From DASWIV01 sp036397475 (lineage in GTDB: Bacteria > JAJVIF01 > JAPKYR01), in assembly GCA_036397475.1 (NCBI GenBank), contig DASWIV010000396.1, positions 1 to 23,101 on the forward strand: a stretch of DNA of 23,101 nucleotides. Direction: 5' to 3'. Shown in pieces: positions 6,499-14,463 of the stretch. A program made the translations under genes and the position numbers. Within the stretch, counting starts at the first letter, position 1, and each line of letters opens with the position of its first letter. The notes under the pieces are model-generated. The model was not told where the DNA came from, did not search any database, and saw only the letters and a program-made list of their open reading frames with translations.

Positions 6499-7386
6499 AT
6501 GAGATTCAACACTCAAAATATTTTCAGGCAGTGGCTGGACGTCAGCAAGCCCTGGCCGAACAGGACAGACAGGTTCCTGATTCCAGCAAACTGGATCTTA
6601 TGTGGATTTACAGGACTGTACCTCGCATCAATTGCAATCAGTGATAGCTCAGGCAATTATTCAGCAAGAAATTATGAGATTGATACTATCATAGTGACGC
6701 TTGGTGGAGTCGAATTATTTTTCGTATTGCCCTTCTCGATCTTCGCGGATTTCATGTTCTTCACTCCCATGATTATCCACAACATCAGGAGCACAGCGCA
6801 CCTGACATCTCTATATCACGCACCAATTCCATCAGCTGAAATTACCGGAGACCTGCGCCGGTGGGCTATAAAAACAAACTGGAGCCATCTGGCTCCGGTA
6901 ATAATCTGTGGACTGGGTTGCCTGGCAATAATTTTCCTGTCTGAAATGGGTGACTATGCATTATCTTCAACCGACTGGATGGAATTCTTCAGGGGATGCC
7001 TCATTTTCCTGCTGCCGTTCCTGGTCTCAATTTTCTGCCTGTACCTGTTTCTGCTTTATTCAGGACTATCGGCAGCCGCACTTCCATCGTGGGTAAGCCG
7101 GTCGGGCCTGATGATAATTGGATGGATCCTGCCAGTTCTTGCAATTGTGCTGATTGGGGGAAGCATTCTAGCGCAGGAAACCTGGGATCGTTATCAGGCT
7201 TTTATGTATGGTGGAGGAGATTTTTATGCAGGATATTACAGGCCGCCTTCAGCTTACAGGATGCAGGAATTCATGTTTGCGTGGTACATTGCGCATTACA
7301 TGATAATTCTGGTCCCTGTTATTCTTATCGCAGTCCGCCAGTCCCTGACACTGTTTGAAAAGCGCCGTCATGGCGCATGGCTATAA
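6499..7386 (+). CDS. Multipass membrane protein, ABC-2-permease-like features
   Basis: 295 residues with about six TM segments (roughly 30-48, 66-90, 131-149, 164-190, 202-223 and 261-280). A cytosolic loop between helices 2 and 3 reads LYHAPIPSAEITGDL. This resembles the loop of ABC-2 type permeases, where L-x-x-x-P-[IV]-x-x-x-E-[IL]-x-x-G precedes helix 3. The minus-strand protein at 13537 has the same loop (LQTPVSNEDLVTG) and similar helix spacing, so the two are likely distant relatives. No ATPase gene is adjacent. A periplasmic stretch rich in Tyr and Gly (about 231-255) is unusual. There is no clear Shine-Dalgarno before the ATG. I cannot name the family; a permease-like membrane protein is the most I can support. 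Confidence 0.75.
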   Translation: MRFNTQNIFRQWLDVSKPWPNRTDRFLIPANWILCGFTGLYLASIAISDSSGNYSARNYEIDTIIVTLGGVELFFVLPFSIFADFMFFTPMIIHNIRSTAHLTSLYHAPIPSAEITGDLRRWAIKTNWSHLAPVIICGLGCLAIIFLSEMGDYALSSTDWMEFFRGCLIFLLPFLVSIFCLYLFLLYSGLSAAALPSWVSRSGLMIIGWILPVLAIVLIGGSILAQETWDRYQAFMYGGGDFYAGYYRPPSAYRMQEFMFAWYIAHYMIILVPVILIAVRQSLTLFEKRRHGAWL

Positions 7387-7410
7387 AAAAAATCCGGCGA
7401 TAAAGCCGGA
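7385..7410 (-). terminator. Rho-independent terminator of the sugar transferase gene
   Basis: On the minus strand TCCGGC-tttatc-GCCGGA is followed directly by eight T, 27 bases past the stop at 7438. It overlaps the stop of the forward gene at 7386, and the plus strand also offers a weaker T-stretch after the stem, so it may act in both directions. Confidence 0.8.
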
Positions 7411-7437
7411 ATTGAATTTTCGAGTTTATTTGGCGTT

Positions 7438-8208
7438 TCAGTCAGCCAGTTCGCTATCGCCCGTAACTTCTCTGAATCCTGTAAACAGGCACCTGAAGCA
7501 ATACATCGCTGTCATCCATAAAATTTTCATATCCAGGGCAAGGTTGTGCTTCCTGACGTAAAAAAGATCGTACTTCAATTTGTGCCTCATCCTGAACGCG
7601 TCCATTTCGTTTATCTGCGCAAGTCCGGTAAGTCCGGGCTTTACAAGATGCCGCAGCGGGAACAGGGGGTGCTCGCGAGAGAATCTCTCAACAAAATACG
7701 GGCGCTCCGGCCTCGGACCTACAACGCTGATTTCGCCGATCAATACATTATAAAATTGCGGGAGTTCATCGATCTTCGCTTTCCGTATGAATTTCCCTAC
7801 CGGACCGAGCCTCTTATCCCCTTCCAGTGGAGTGAGCTGGGGACCGTTGCTCTCTGCGTCGACCGGCATACTCCTCAGTTTATACGCCGTAAGCAGCTTG
7901 CCGTCCTTACCTACCCGTTCCTGCTTGTAGAAAAATGGACCGGGAGCTTCGCGCTTCATCAGGAGTCCGCATACAAGGATCCACGGAATTCCCAGGAAAA
8001 GAAACGAGATGGCGAAGAAAATATCGATCGCCCGTTTAAGCGCGTAATACCAGAACGGCGGATGGCTGGGCTTGATCGCGTTCCGCCAGTAATTAATGTC
8101 GTCCGCGTAGATAAGATTATCCCTTATCGCGGCGGTCGTGATGGCGGAATTCGACCGTAGTGTCAATGGTTCCTGTGCCTGCCTGAGTTTTTTACCCGTT
8201 ATACCCAT
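7438..8208 (-). CDS. Polyisoprenyl-phosphate sugar-1-phosphate transferase (bacterial sugar transferase family)
   Basis: The core is the monotopic phosphoglycosyl transferase domain. It has a basic/aromatic lead-in and single hydrophobic re-entrant helix (KRAIDIFFAISFLFLGIPW), then PGPFFYKQERVGKDGK, YKLRSM with an acidic D-A-E, IRKAKIDELPQFYNVL, SVVGPRPERPYF and the late PGLTGLAQIN. The Asp-Glu of the catalytic dyad is in the IDELPQ region. It transfers a sugar phosphate from a UDP-sugar to undecaprenyl phosphate at the inner membrane, starting a polysaccharide or glycan. At about 256 residues it lacks the N-terminal four-helix domain of WbaP/WcaJ, so it is the short form. Start: a perfect AGGAGG (8224-8229) lies 15 bases before the ATG at 8208 and 9 bases before an in-frame CTG at 8214; a TTG at 8247 would overlap the upstream gene. 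No glycosyltransferases accompany it; it follows the AMIN-domain gene in one operon. Confidence 0.9.
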   Translation of the reverse strand: MGITGKKLRQAQEPLTLRSNSAITTAAIRDNLIYADDINYWRNAIKPSHPPFWYYALKRAIDIFFAISFLFLGIPWILVCGLLMKREAPGPFFYKQERVGKDGKLLTAYKLRSMPVDAESNGPQLTPLEGDKRLGPVGKFIRKAKIDELPQFYNVLIGEISVVGPRPERPYFVERFSREHPLFPLRHLVKPGLTGLAQINEMDAFRMRHKLKYDLFYVRKHNLALDMKILWMTAMYCFRCLFTGFREVTGDSELAD

Positions 8209-8227
8209 AAACAGAATGATAGTCCTC

Positions 8228-9670
8228 CTACTGAGTATCCGATTCAAGAATCACTTTCAACACCCCGGACTCGCCGGTAACGGTGTATCGCGTGTCCTCT
8301 CCGAGATACAAGACCAGAACTATTACCTTATTATCAGGTTCGTTCTCAACAATTGTGACCCTGTCGACCACAGGGACATTCACGTTAATATTTCTTAAAA
8401 TTCTCGAACCCGGCGCGAACACCGAATTCTGAAGCCTTAGAATCAGGCGTTTCGGTTCGGTGGCCGAACTCGTGCTGAATTCCGGAGGCTCATTTGAAAA
8501 AATCTGAACCGTGACCTTATTTGTCGTCGCGGACAGAGTTATGTCTCTTATTTCGACTGTTCCCTCATTATCCTCAGTAATTGTGTCAGCAATGTCCGTT
8601 CCATCAGGCTCCGCTGTGCCGTCTGTTTCCTCAGTCCCGCCATTCAGGCCTATAAGAGTGACTGGAGCGGCATCATCATTCAGAAGGTTCTCGGGGGTCA
8701 CGATCTGTGGACCGGGTCCGGGACTATCAGGTTGAGAGGGATCTACAAATACAGGTCCGCCAAATGTCTGTTTCCGTTCCTCATATTCCTCCATCCCGAT
8801 CACTTCCGAAACAACTTCCTGGAACATCTCGTCCGAGTCTCTTTCGTAGGGCACCAGCGGGAACTGGAAATCATCCTGCGGAACGGGCATGGTATCCAAA
8901 TACCCAAGTTTCTCTTCGGTTCGCGCAAGTCCCGCCATTAGCATTGAATTATCCGGCTGATAGCTCAGTCCTATCTCATACTGGAATCTCGCCGCATTTA
9001 GATTGCCCTGGCGCTCATTCAGTTCACCCAAAGCGGCATATCCTAACGGATTTTCGGGGAACTTTACAATAGCCATGTTCAACGCAGACGACGCGGCGGT
9101 CATATCGCCGGCTTTTTCCCACGCATTCCCGAGGGCTAAATAGTCGCTGACAATGACCTGGTCTGACAACGTGACAAGCATCCACGTGTTCGCGGCGTCA
9201 AGCCAGGCGTTATTCATTTCTGAAAGCCTTGCCTGTTCGCGAATTTTTTCTACATCGATGTCATTGAACTGGATATCGTCGATAGGAGCGCCCTGTATCT
9301 CCAATTCATCGTTGATCTGGCTTGTTTCTATCCGTACAGCCCCCTGGTTGACCTCACCGGCAAGTCGGGCATTCGTACGTCCTCTGGCACTTCCAAGGAT
9401 CCCAAGAGCAACAACAAGGGCTAATGTCATGCCTACAAGGATCCGGATATCAGAATTGAATCGTCCGGTCCGTGGCTCATCCATGGATCTTTCGTCTCCG
9501 GGAGGAGACCATCGTCCTGGTAAAATCAGGCGTTCGTTGCCGCAATGTGGGCACGATTGGGCGTCGGAAGGCAGATCTGCACCGCATTCGAGACAATGAA
9601 GAACACTTGTCCCCTGAGGCCCTGATTCTCCTTCCCTTGTCAAATTATCTTTATTTTCCCCACCACGCAT
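8228..9670 (-). CDS. Zinc-ribbon, single-TM, TPR and AMIN-domain protein
   Basis: 480 residues with a clear modular plan. Residues 26-43 are a zinc ribbon (HCLECGADL...SCPHCG; Cys 26, 29, 40, 43). One TM helix lies at about 76-93. TPR repeats span about 141-265 (DYLALGNAWEKAGD, GYAALGELNERQGN). An acidic, Pro/Thr-rich linker follows (266-371), then an AMIN domain (372-480) with EPKRLILRLQNSVF. AMIN domains occur in PilQ secretins and amidases and bind the cell wall. The zinc ribbon would be cytosolic and the TPR-AMIN part periplasmic. The combination suggests an envelope protein that couples a cytosolic signal or partner to the peptidoglycan. It heads a two-gene operon with the sugar transferase, whose SD overlaps this gene's stop. 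Its specific role is unknown. Confidence 0.85.
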   Translation of the reverse strand: MRGGENKDNLTREGESGPQGTSVLHCLECGADLPSDAQSCPHCGNERLILPGRWSPPGDERSMDEPRTGRFNSDIRILVGMTLALVVALGILGSARGRTNARLAGEVNQGAVRIETSQINDELEIQGAPIDDIQFNDIDVEKIREQARLSEMNNAWLDAANTWMLVTLSDQVIVSDYLALGNAWEKAGDMTAASSALNMAIVKFPENPLGYAALGELNERQGNLNAARFQYEIGLSYQPDNSMLMAGLARTEEKLGYLDTMPVPQDDFQFPLVPYERDSDEMFQEVVSEVIGMEEYEERKQTFGGPVFVDPSQPDSPGPGPQIVTPENLLNDDAAPVTLIGLNGGTEETDGTAEPDGTDIADTITEDNEGTVEIRDITLSATTNKVTVQIFSNEPPEFSTSSATEPKRLILRLQNSVFAPGSRILRNINVNVPVVDRVTIVENEPDNKVIVLVLYLGEDTRYTVTGESGVLKVILESDTQ

Positions 9671-9725
9671 TATGGTGTTATCAACTTAATTAAATTTTAA
9701 CAAAAATTATAGACTGCAATGGGTA

Positions 9726-9754
9726 ACTCTATCCTAATGTTCAGATATTGTCAA
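9726..9754 (-). promoter_or_regulatory. Sigma-70 promoter of the AMIN/sugar-transferase operon
   Basis: On the minus strand TTGACA (9754-9749), exactly 17 bases, TAGAGT (9731-9726). The start site would be about 50 bases before the ATG at 9670. A second TATAAT (9711-9706) lies closer to the gene but without a -35. Confidence 0.6.
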
Positions 9755-9832
9755 TCGAGTTCATCTATCGGACATTATCCATGAGAAAAGGTTCGACCAG
9801 GAGGATTAAATATAAGTTTTAAGATGGAACGG

Positions 9833-9871
9833 TTGACAGATGTGGAAATTTATGTTACCTTTTAGTAACAT
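9833..9871 (+). promoter_or_regulatory. arsR promoter with overlapping ArsR operator
   Basis: TTGACA at 9833-9838 is followed by a weak -10 (TACCTT at 17 bases). The inverted repeat ATGTTAC-N6-GTAACAT (9852-9871), with perfect 7-base arms, covers the -10 and ends three bases before the ATG at 9875. That is where an ArsR-family repressor would block its own operon. No Shine-Dalgarno is present, so the message would be near-leaderless. Confidence 0.6.
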
Positions 9872-9874
9872 TTT

Positions 9875-10237
9875 ATGGACGATGACCTTGACCAAGTATG
9901 GAAAGCTCTTGCTGACCCGACACGGCGCTCTATTCTGGATAAACTGAAGGACCGGCAACATACCACTGGCGAATTATGCAGTTATTACGAGGTCTCCAGG
10001 TACGCGGTAATGAAGCATCTTAATATTCTTGTTGACGCCGGACTTGTACTGATTCGAAGGGATGGTCGAAAGAGATTCAATTTCCTTAATCCTGTGCCGT
10101 TGAGGCGGATTTACGAAAGATGGATAAGCCCGTACAGTGAGATCTGGTCTAAATCAATACTCGACCTGAAAAGATTATCTGAATCTAACGAAGTAAATTC
10201 TAACAATTCATATGAAAATTCGGAGAACGAGGAATGA
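9875..10237 (+). CDS. ArsR-family winged-helix regulator
   Basis: 120 residues. The N-terminal two thirds is a winged-helix domain with the ArsR opening VWKALADPTRRSILDKLKD, an HTH (TTGELCSYYEVSRYAVMKHL) and the wing GLVLIRRDGRKRFNFLNP. No metal-binding ELCVCDL motif is present (it reads GELCSYYE), so it is not a classic arsenic or cadmium sensor. It belongs instead to the group found beside SRPBCC (AHSA1-like) genes. The C terminus is rich in Ser, Asn and Glu. The last four bases (ATGA) overlap the start of the SRPBCC gene, so the two are translationally coupled. The inverted repeat at 9852-9871 is a likely autoregulatory site. Confidence 0.9.
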   Translation: MDDDLDQVWKALADPTRRSILDKLKDRQHTTGELCSYYEVSRYAVMKHLNILVDAGLVLIRRDGRKRFNFLNPVPLRRIYERWISPYSEIWSKSILDLKRLSESNEVNSNNSYENSENEE

Positions 10238-10707
10238 CAGAGACAAAAATCGACAACCAGGCTCAGCTTGGAGAATTTCACCACCAGTACGAGGTCGAGA
10301 TCAATGCACCACGGGAAAAGGTGTGGGAAACCATGACTGGCGATGTAGGTGAATGGTGGAATCATACATTTTCGGAAAAACCGGCCCGTCTCTACATCGA
10401 ACCTAAAGCCGGAGGATATTTCGGCGAAGATTTTGATAGCCACGGGAACGGCTGTATCCATGCCGTCGTGACGTTCGTCAAAAAGCCTGAGAAGCTTGTT
10501 TATCGCGGATGGATGGGAATGCAGGGTCCTGTCAACGGCGTTATCTCGGTTGTCCTTGAAGAAAATAATGGCGTGACAATAATGAAGTTATCCCATCAGT
10601 GCACGGGAAAAGTCGACGAAGTTGTCGCGAATGGTTATGGCGAAGGCTGGAAGGAGCTGAACATCAGGCTCAAGGAACTGGTTGAGACAGGGAAAATTAC
10701 TTCCTGA
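10234..10707 (+). CDS. SRPBCC-fold protein, AHSA1-like (START/Bet v1 type)
   Basis: 157 residues with the SRPBCC pattern: a first strand EVEINAPREKVWETMTG (about 19-35), a Trp pair (GEWWN), the glycine turn EPKAGGYFGEDF, the central VVTFVKKPEKLVYRGW strands, and the long C-terminal helix GYGEGWKELNIRLKELVE. The fold makes a hydrophobic cavity for small lipids or aromatics; the AHSA1 branch also includes Hsp90-activator-like proteins. It shares four bases (ATGA) with the preceding ArsR gene and has GAGGA just upstream, so the pair is one operon. ArsR-SRPBCC pairs are common in bacteria, and their ligand is mostly unknown. Confidence 0.88.
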   Translation: MTETKIDNQAQLGEFHHQYEVEINAPREKVWETMTGDVGEWWNHTFSEKPARLYIEPKAGGYFGEDFDSHGNGCIHAVVTFVKKPEKLVYRGWMGMQGPVNGVISVVLEENNGVTIMKLSHQCTGKVDEVVANGYGEGWKELNIRLKELVETGKITS

Positions 10708-10737
10708 GTATCCAGCGGTTCAACAATCAGGGATTCA

Positions 10738-10768
10738 AATCCGGGAAATTACACACCCGGATTCTTTT
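10738..10768 (+). terminator. Rho-independent terminator after the SRPBCC gene
   Basis: AATCCGGG, a 10-base loop, CCCGGATT, then C and four T. The stem is 8 bases and strong, the T-run short. It separates the ArsR operon from the lipoprotein that follows. Confidence 0.65.
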
Positions 10769-10858
10769 ATGCATGCCATGTAATGTTATTGCATCGTATC
10801 CATGATAAAATACGGGGCCAGACAATCCTTCAGAATTTATTCCCGGAGGGAATCGACA

Positions 10859-13600
10859 ATGGTCCGCTACCTGATCGCCTCTGCACTGGTATTCCTTATT
10901 TCCATAACTGTAATTTCCTGTTCCGGGCACTCAAACCCGGTCATCCCGGACAACCCGGAATTATCTACCCAATCCGGTAATGTGCCTGGGGGGAACCACA
11001 TCCTGTGGGGGTATTACCAGGTATCCATAGACTCCGATAAAATGGAGGCGGAAATTACCCATCTCAGGACAGCGGAACTGAATGTCAATGTAACCCAGTT
11101 TCTGCAGAAACCATTTTCGCCAATCAATCTCATTTCAATCCAGATTTTGCCTGAAAGTACTCCAAATGACGGATTCTTTGCCGTCGATGTAACCCTGCAG
11201 CATCCATTTCCGGGAGTTGAACAGTATCGAGGATTCGATGTAAGGGGCATTTTCATGTCTAACGGGACATCGAATCTTCCCGGAAGTCCTGAAATGACGT
11301 ACCCGGGTCCTGCGGACAGCCATCTTCTGAATGAAGACGGGTTCACTGTCTGGTGGAATTCGACTGATTTCACCGCTCCGGGTCCGTTCGGATTTACACC
11401 CGGTGCTCTGGCGCCGCCTGTTGTTCCGGACGCCATTCTGAATCCATACAAATACTTCTGTGATGACCTGGAAGCGAACAGCCCTATGTCGAATGTCTCG
11501 TTTGAAAGCAGGGGGACCTTCAGCGCGACCAAGGGAACGAATACAAGGCGTTATGAAATCCAGTTCAAAAAGGACGGGCTTCAGACAGTGTTCGATTTCA
11601 ACTATGCAGTCGACGCAAGCTGGGAAGATCTCGGTCCGGACGCGCCTTCTTATGAAATAAATGATTTCCCGATTTCGGCTAACCAGTTCGAGCCGTGGTC
11701 TATGGAATTGTCTGTTGCAGACAACACGCTTTTCTTTATCGATACCGATACAAAAGGCGGGTCGTTAACCCTGGACGCGACAATTCGCGACTGGCAGGCA
11801 TATCTGACAAGCACATCGGTTTCAGAGCACCTGACGGCGGTTAATTTATACTCAGATCTGCTTCCGTCGAAAGTCGCGAATATTGAATCCCTTGGTGCGA
11901 CAGTCAAATCCGAGGAGCCGGGAGAAATAACTTACGAGGTGGTCCTGTCCGCAGGTGAATTGGAACTCCTTACGGCTGGCATGTTTGAGATGTGGCTTGA
12001 AGCCCAGCCGCTTGATCTTATCGTATACCATCATCCCGGGACTCCGGAAGTACCGTATTCGGATCTTCCCCTCGCCTCATATATGAGGGATTCCGTGATC
12101 GTGATCGGAGATCCTGGCCAGTTGGCGCCAGAAGTCGATTCAGTCGATCCGGAAGTCGGCGAGCAGGACGAATTAATTAACACACTCAAAATAAATGGTG
12201 AGAATTTTATTGGGGCAGGGCTGCAGGTAGAATTTTCTAATGGAGTCGACAATTTAAATCTATCTAATGTCCAGTTTATTTCGACGACAGAAATCCACTG
12301 CGATCTCGATCTGACCGGAGCAGCGATTGATTTATATGATGTAACGGTACGTGTGGATAATCTTTTTGGGCCAGGCACACTGGAAGGAACTCTTCCAGAC
12401 GGGTTTGCGGTAATATCTCCGGACAATGGCTGGCCAATTGTCGGGAAAACAACCAATCGCAGCTACCAGAGCACCGTGACCGGTCCGCAGAGTTCATCGA
12501 CACAGGTTTATAATGTCGCATCAGTGTTCGCGACTGCTCCTGAGACTCTTCTTGTGGGTCCAGATCCCGACGACCCTTCGGACATCCTTGTATATATCGG
12601 ATTCTTCGACTCGACGGCAGAGAATTTCTCTGCTTATCACGCGTCGGACGGATCCGTAAAATGGAGTGTTTCCCCATCGAATGGCGACCGGTTTTACAGG
12701 CTGATTGGTGTTGCGGGACCGGGTGTTCCAGGCGCGGATGGCGAAGATGGGACGGTTTATGTGGCAGGGTATAATCCGGCTGGAGAAACGATCTATGCAC
12801 TCAGCGCAATCGATGGAAGTGAATTGTGGTCCTACACACCGTCGCCCGGGAGTTTTCTTCAGCTTGAGCGCTACGCAAATGTTCTTCAGAACGGAGACAT
12901 TATCGAATCTCACGCAAATGGCGCATACTGCCTGGACCATACCGATGGTTCAGAGAAATGGTTCCTCAATTACAGTTTCGTACAGGTTCCCGCTGTCGCG
13001 ATAAGCCTCGATGGAAACACCATGTACAGCGACACATCGACTACAGTAGTCGCGTTTGACCTGACAAACGATCCGCCGACATTCAAGTGGTCGATCAGTC
13101 CGGGATTAACAAACGCCCAGCAGTCGAGCCCGATTGTAGGGTCCGATGGGTATATTTATATAGCCAGCCGCACCGGAAGCCTCAAGAAAATTTCAGATAA
13201 CGGTACAAGCGCGTCGGTAGAATGGGCGACACCATCGTATGGAAGCTCGATGGCGTGGACACAGCTCGCGGAAGGTGCCAACGGAAGCATTTACATGATT
13301 GTGGATGTGCTAAGTAGCCTGACAGGCAATTTGTATCAGATAGATATGTCAGACGGCTCTGCCCTGCATTCAAGCGGTACCGTCGATGGACTTTCATACA
13401 ACCAGGGAATGGCTATAGGGTCTGACGGGTTGATCTATTCGGGAGCTCGCGGATATATTTACTGCTTCAATCCGGATTGTTCAATTAACTGGTCCGTCAG
13501 TGTCCCCGGTTCACGATTCACCGACGCGGCACTGAATCACGACGGATCACTGTTTGTTGCGGACACAACCAACGGACGATTATACAGATACCAGGAATAA
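10859..13600 (+). CDS. Giant lipoprotein: shared N-terminal module, IPT/TIG-like domain and PQQ-like beta-propeller
   Basis: 913 residues from the ATG at 10859, chosen because GGAGGG lies 8 bases upstream and a lipoprotein signal follows at once (hydrophobic core, lipobox VISC, then SGHS). An in-frame ATG at 10802 would put 19 polar residues before the signal. Residues about 48-412 form a module shared with the protein at 16196 (GYYxxSID, NVTxxL, GFDVxGI, WWN, NPYKYF, NTRRYxIQF, DFPIxANQ, DWQ). An IPT/TIG-like Ig domain follows (about 419-520). The last 390 residues are a propeller of PQQ-like repeats (DGSVKWSVS, DGSELWSYT, DGSEKWFLN, GYIYCFNPD). Ser at +2 predicts the outer membrane. No enzyme motif is visible; a binding or scaffold role at the cell surface is inference. 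The 3' end overlaps the convergent gene by 64 bases. Confidence 0.88.
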   Translation: MVRYLIASALVFLISITVISCSGHSNPVIPDNPELSTQSGNVPGGNHILWGYYQVSIDSDKMEAEITHLRTAELNVNVTQFLQKPFSPINLISIQILPESTPNDGFFAVDVTLQHPFPGVEQYRGFDVRGIFMSNGTSNLPGSPEMTYPGPADSHLLNEDGFTVWWNSTDFTAPGPFGFTPGALAPPVVPDAILNPYKYFCDDLEANSPMSNVSFESRGTFSATKGTNTRRYEIQFKKDGLQTVFDFNYAVDASWEDLGPDAPSYEINDFPISANQFEPWSMELSVADNTLFFIDTDTKGGSLTLDATIRDWQAYLTSTSVSEHLTAVNLYSDLLPSKVANIESLGATVKSEEPGEITYEVVLSAGELELLTAGMFEMWLEAQPLDLIVYHHPGTPEVPYSDLPLASYMRDSVIVIGDPGQLAPEVDSVDPEVGEQDELINTLKINGENFIGAGLQVEFSNGVDNLNLSNVQFISTTEIHCDLDLTGAAIDLYDVTVRVDNLFGPGTLEGTLPDGFAVISPDNGWPIVGKTTNRSYQSTVTGPQSSSTQVYNVASVFATAPETLLVGPDPDDPSDILVYIGFFDSTAENFSAYHASDGSVKWSVSPSNGDRFYRLIGVAGPGVPGADGEDGTVYVAGYNPAGETIYALSAIDGSELWSYTPSPGSFLQLERYANVLQNGDIIESHANGAYCLDHTDGSEKWFLNYSFVQVPAVAISLDGNTMYSDTSTTVVAFDLTNDPPTFKWSISPGLTNAQQSSPIVGSDGYIYIASRTGSLKKISDNGTSASVEWATPSYGSSMAWTQLAEGANGSIYMIVDVLSSLTGNLYQIDMSDGSALHSSGTVDGLSYNQGMAIGSDGLIYSGARGYIYCFNPDCSINWSVSVPGSRFTDAALNHDGSLFVADTTNGRLYRYQE

Positions 13601-14196
13601 TGCAGCGCATGCTTTATAGTCTGCTTTTCAATCATCATCGCATATCCACTGTGAAAAATAGACCAACAGCAAAATACCAATGTCCATGCAAAGCACCAGA
13701 TTGCCCAGTGAAGATACGATTGCCGAAAATCAGAATCGACAATCAGGTCCGGAAAAATATTGAAGGTTGAAACAACAAAGAAAGTAAATGCTAAAAAAAA
13801 TAAAATTCCAGCCAGGAATTTATTCAAACCAGTCATCGGTGACATTATCCCTGTTACCAGATCTTCATTGCTGACAGGAGTCTGAAGCATATTTGAAACC
13901 AGCGAATTTATTAATACTCCTGAATAATCCTGGTAAATCAAGACAGTCTGGTGCACAAGTTGGAATAATGCGAACAAGCAGAATACAAACATATGGAATT
14001 CCCAATGAAACGCAAGGAATTGCAGATAATAATCCGTAAGATTTTGCAAATCCAACTGGAAATCAAAACCGATCAAAGCACTTATTATTAAAACAATTAT
14101 AGCCAGGCCAAAAAGCACCTGAATCCACCGGGTACTTTTCAAGTTTCGACGGAAGCGGTACCTTTCAACGGGATTTTCAATTTCCGCTGCAACCAT
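13537..14196 (-). CDS. Membrane protein, four TM helices, last gene of the toxin-antitoxin operon
   Basis: 219 residues with TM segments at about 23-43, 62-88, 125-148 and 163-188. The loop before helix 3 reads LQTPVSNEDLVTG, the permease-like loop also seen in the protein at 6499; helix order agrees too, but this protein lacks the last two helices of that one. Its final 20 codons and stop are antisense to the end of the lipoprotein gene at 10859-13600. That tail (PLVVSATNSDPS) is polar and looks like fortuitous read-through, so the gene may be truncated at the C terminus. It begins 3 bases after the toxin's stop, with no good ribosome-binding site of its own, so translation is probably coupled. 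Function unknown. Confidence 0.65.
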   Translation of the reverse strand: MVAAEIENPVERYRFRRNLKSTRWIQVLFGLAIIVLIISALIGFDFQLDLQNLTDYYLQFLAFHWEFHMFVFCLFALFQLVHQTVLIYQDYSGVLINSLVSNMLQTPVSNEDLVTGIMSPMTGLNKFLAGILFFLAFTFFVVSTFNIFPDLIVDSDFRQSYLHWAIWCFAWTLVFCCWSIFHSGYAMMIEKQTIKHALHYSWYLYNRPLVVSATNSDPS

Positions 14197-14199
14197 TAT

Positions 14200-14463
14200 T
14201 CACTTGTCCCTGTAAACATCCCTGCGATGCCCGACCTCCACGACCCAAACTGTCAATTCATAATCCTGCACAGAGTATATTATCCTGTACATCCTCCATC
14301 TTATTCTGTACTTCTCCTGGCCGGATAATTTCTCGCATCCGGGAGGACGTGGATCCGACCCCAGTGCTTTGATTTTTGACAAGATCTTTTTAACGTCCTT
14401 TTTCGGAACCTTGCCAAGGTCCTTCCACACCGACTCGCGAAAATATATCTTATATTTGTCCAT
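14200..14463 (-). CDS. RelE/ParE-family toxin
   Basis: 87 residues, basic, normal length for the family. The pattern fits RelE-type mRNA interferases: an N-terminal strand and helix pair (YKIYFRESVWKDLGKVPK), then LGSDPRPPGCEKLSG, the central YRIRWRMYRIIYSV strands and the C-terminal VEVGHRRDVYRDK. The Arg-rich strands (R53, R55, R57, R60) and the GHRRDVY end are where the catalytic basic residues of RelE lie. It would cleave mRNA on the ribosome when free of antitoxin. The start overlaps the antitoxin gene by 14 bases, the usual coupled arrangement with antitoxin first. Confidence 0.92.
   Translation of the reverse strand: MDKYKIYFRESVWKDLGKVPKKDVKKILSKIKALGSDPRPPGCEKLSGQEKYRIRWRMYRIIYSVQDYELTVWVVEVGHRRDVYRDK

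Noticed and set aside
7546..8160. 204-codon forward ORF opposite the sugar transferase
   Set aside because: It is the antisense shadow of a gene with all conserved sugar-transferase motifs; the translation is Arg-rich and matches no family.
9800..9865. 13-codon ORF behind AGGAGG before the ArsR gene
   Set aside because: The AGGAGG is 18 bases from the ATG, too far; the ORF runs into the ArsR operator.
10730..10763. T-arm-like GGATTCAAATCC, as in a tRNA 3' end
   Set aside because: No acceptor stem, D-arm or anticodon arm can be built around it; it belongs to the terminator after the SRPBCC gene.
10802..10858. Upstream ATG adding 19 residues to the first giant lipoprotein
   Set aside because: It has no ribosome-binding site and would put a polar stretch before the lipoprotein signal; the ATG at 10859 has GGAGGG at the right distance.
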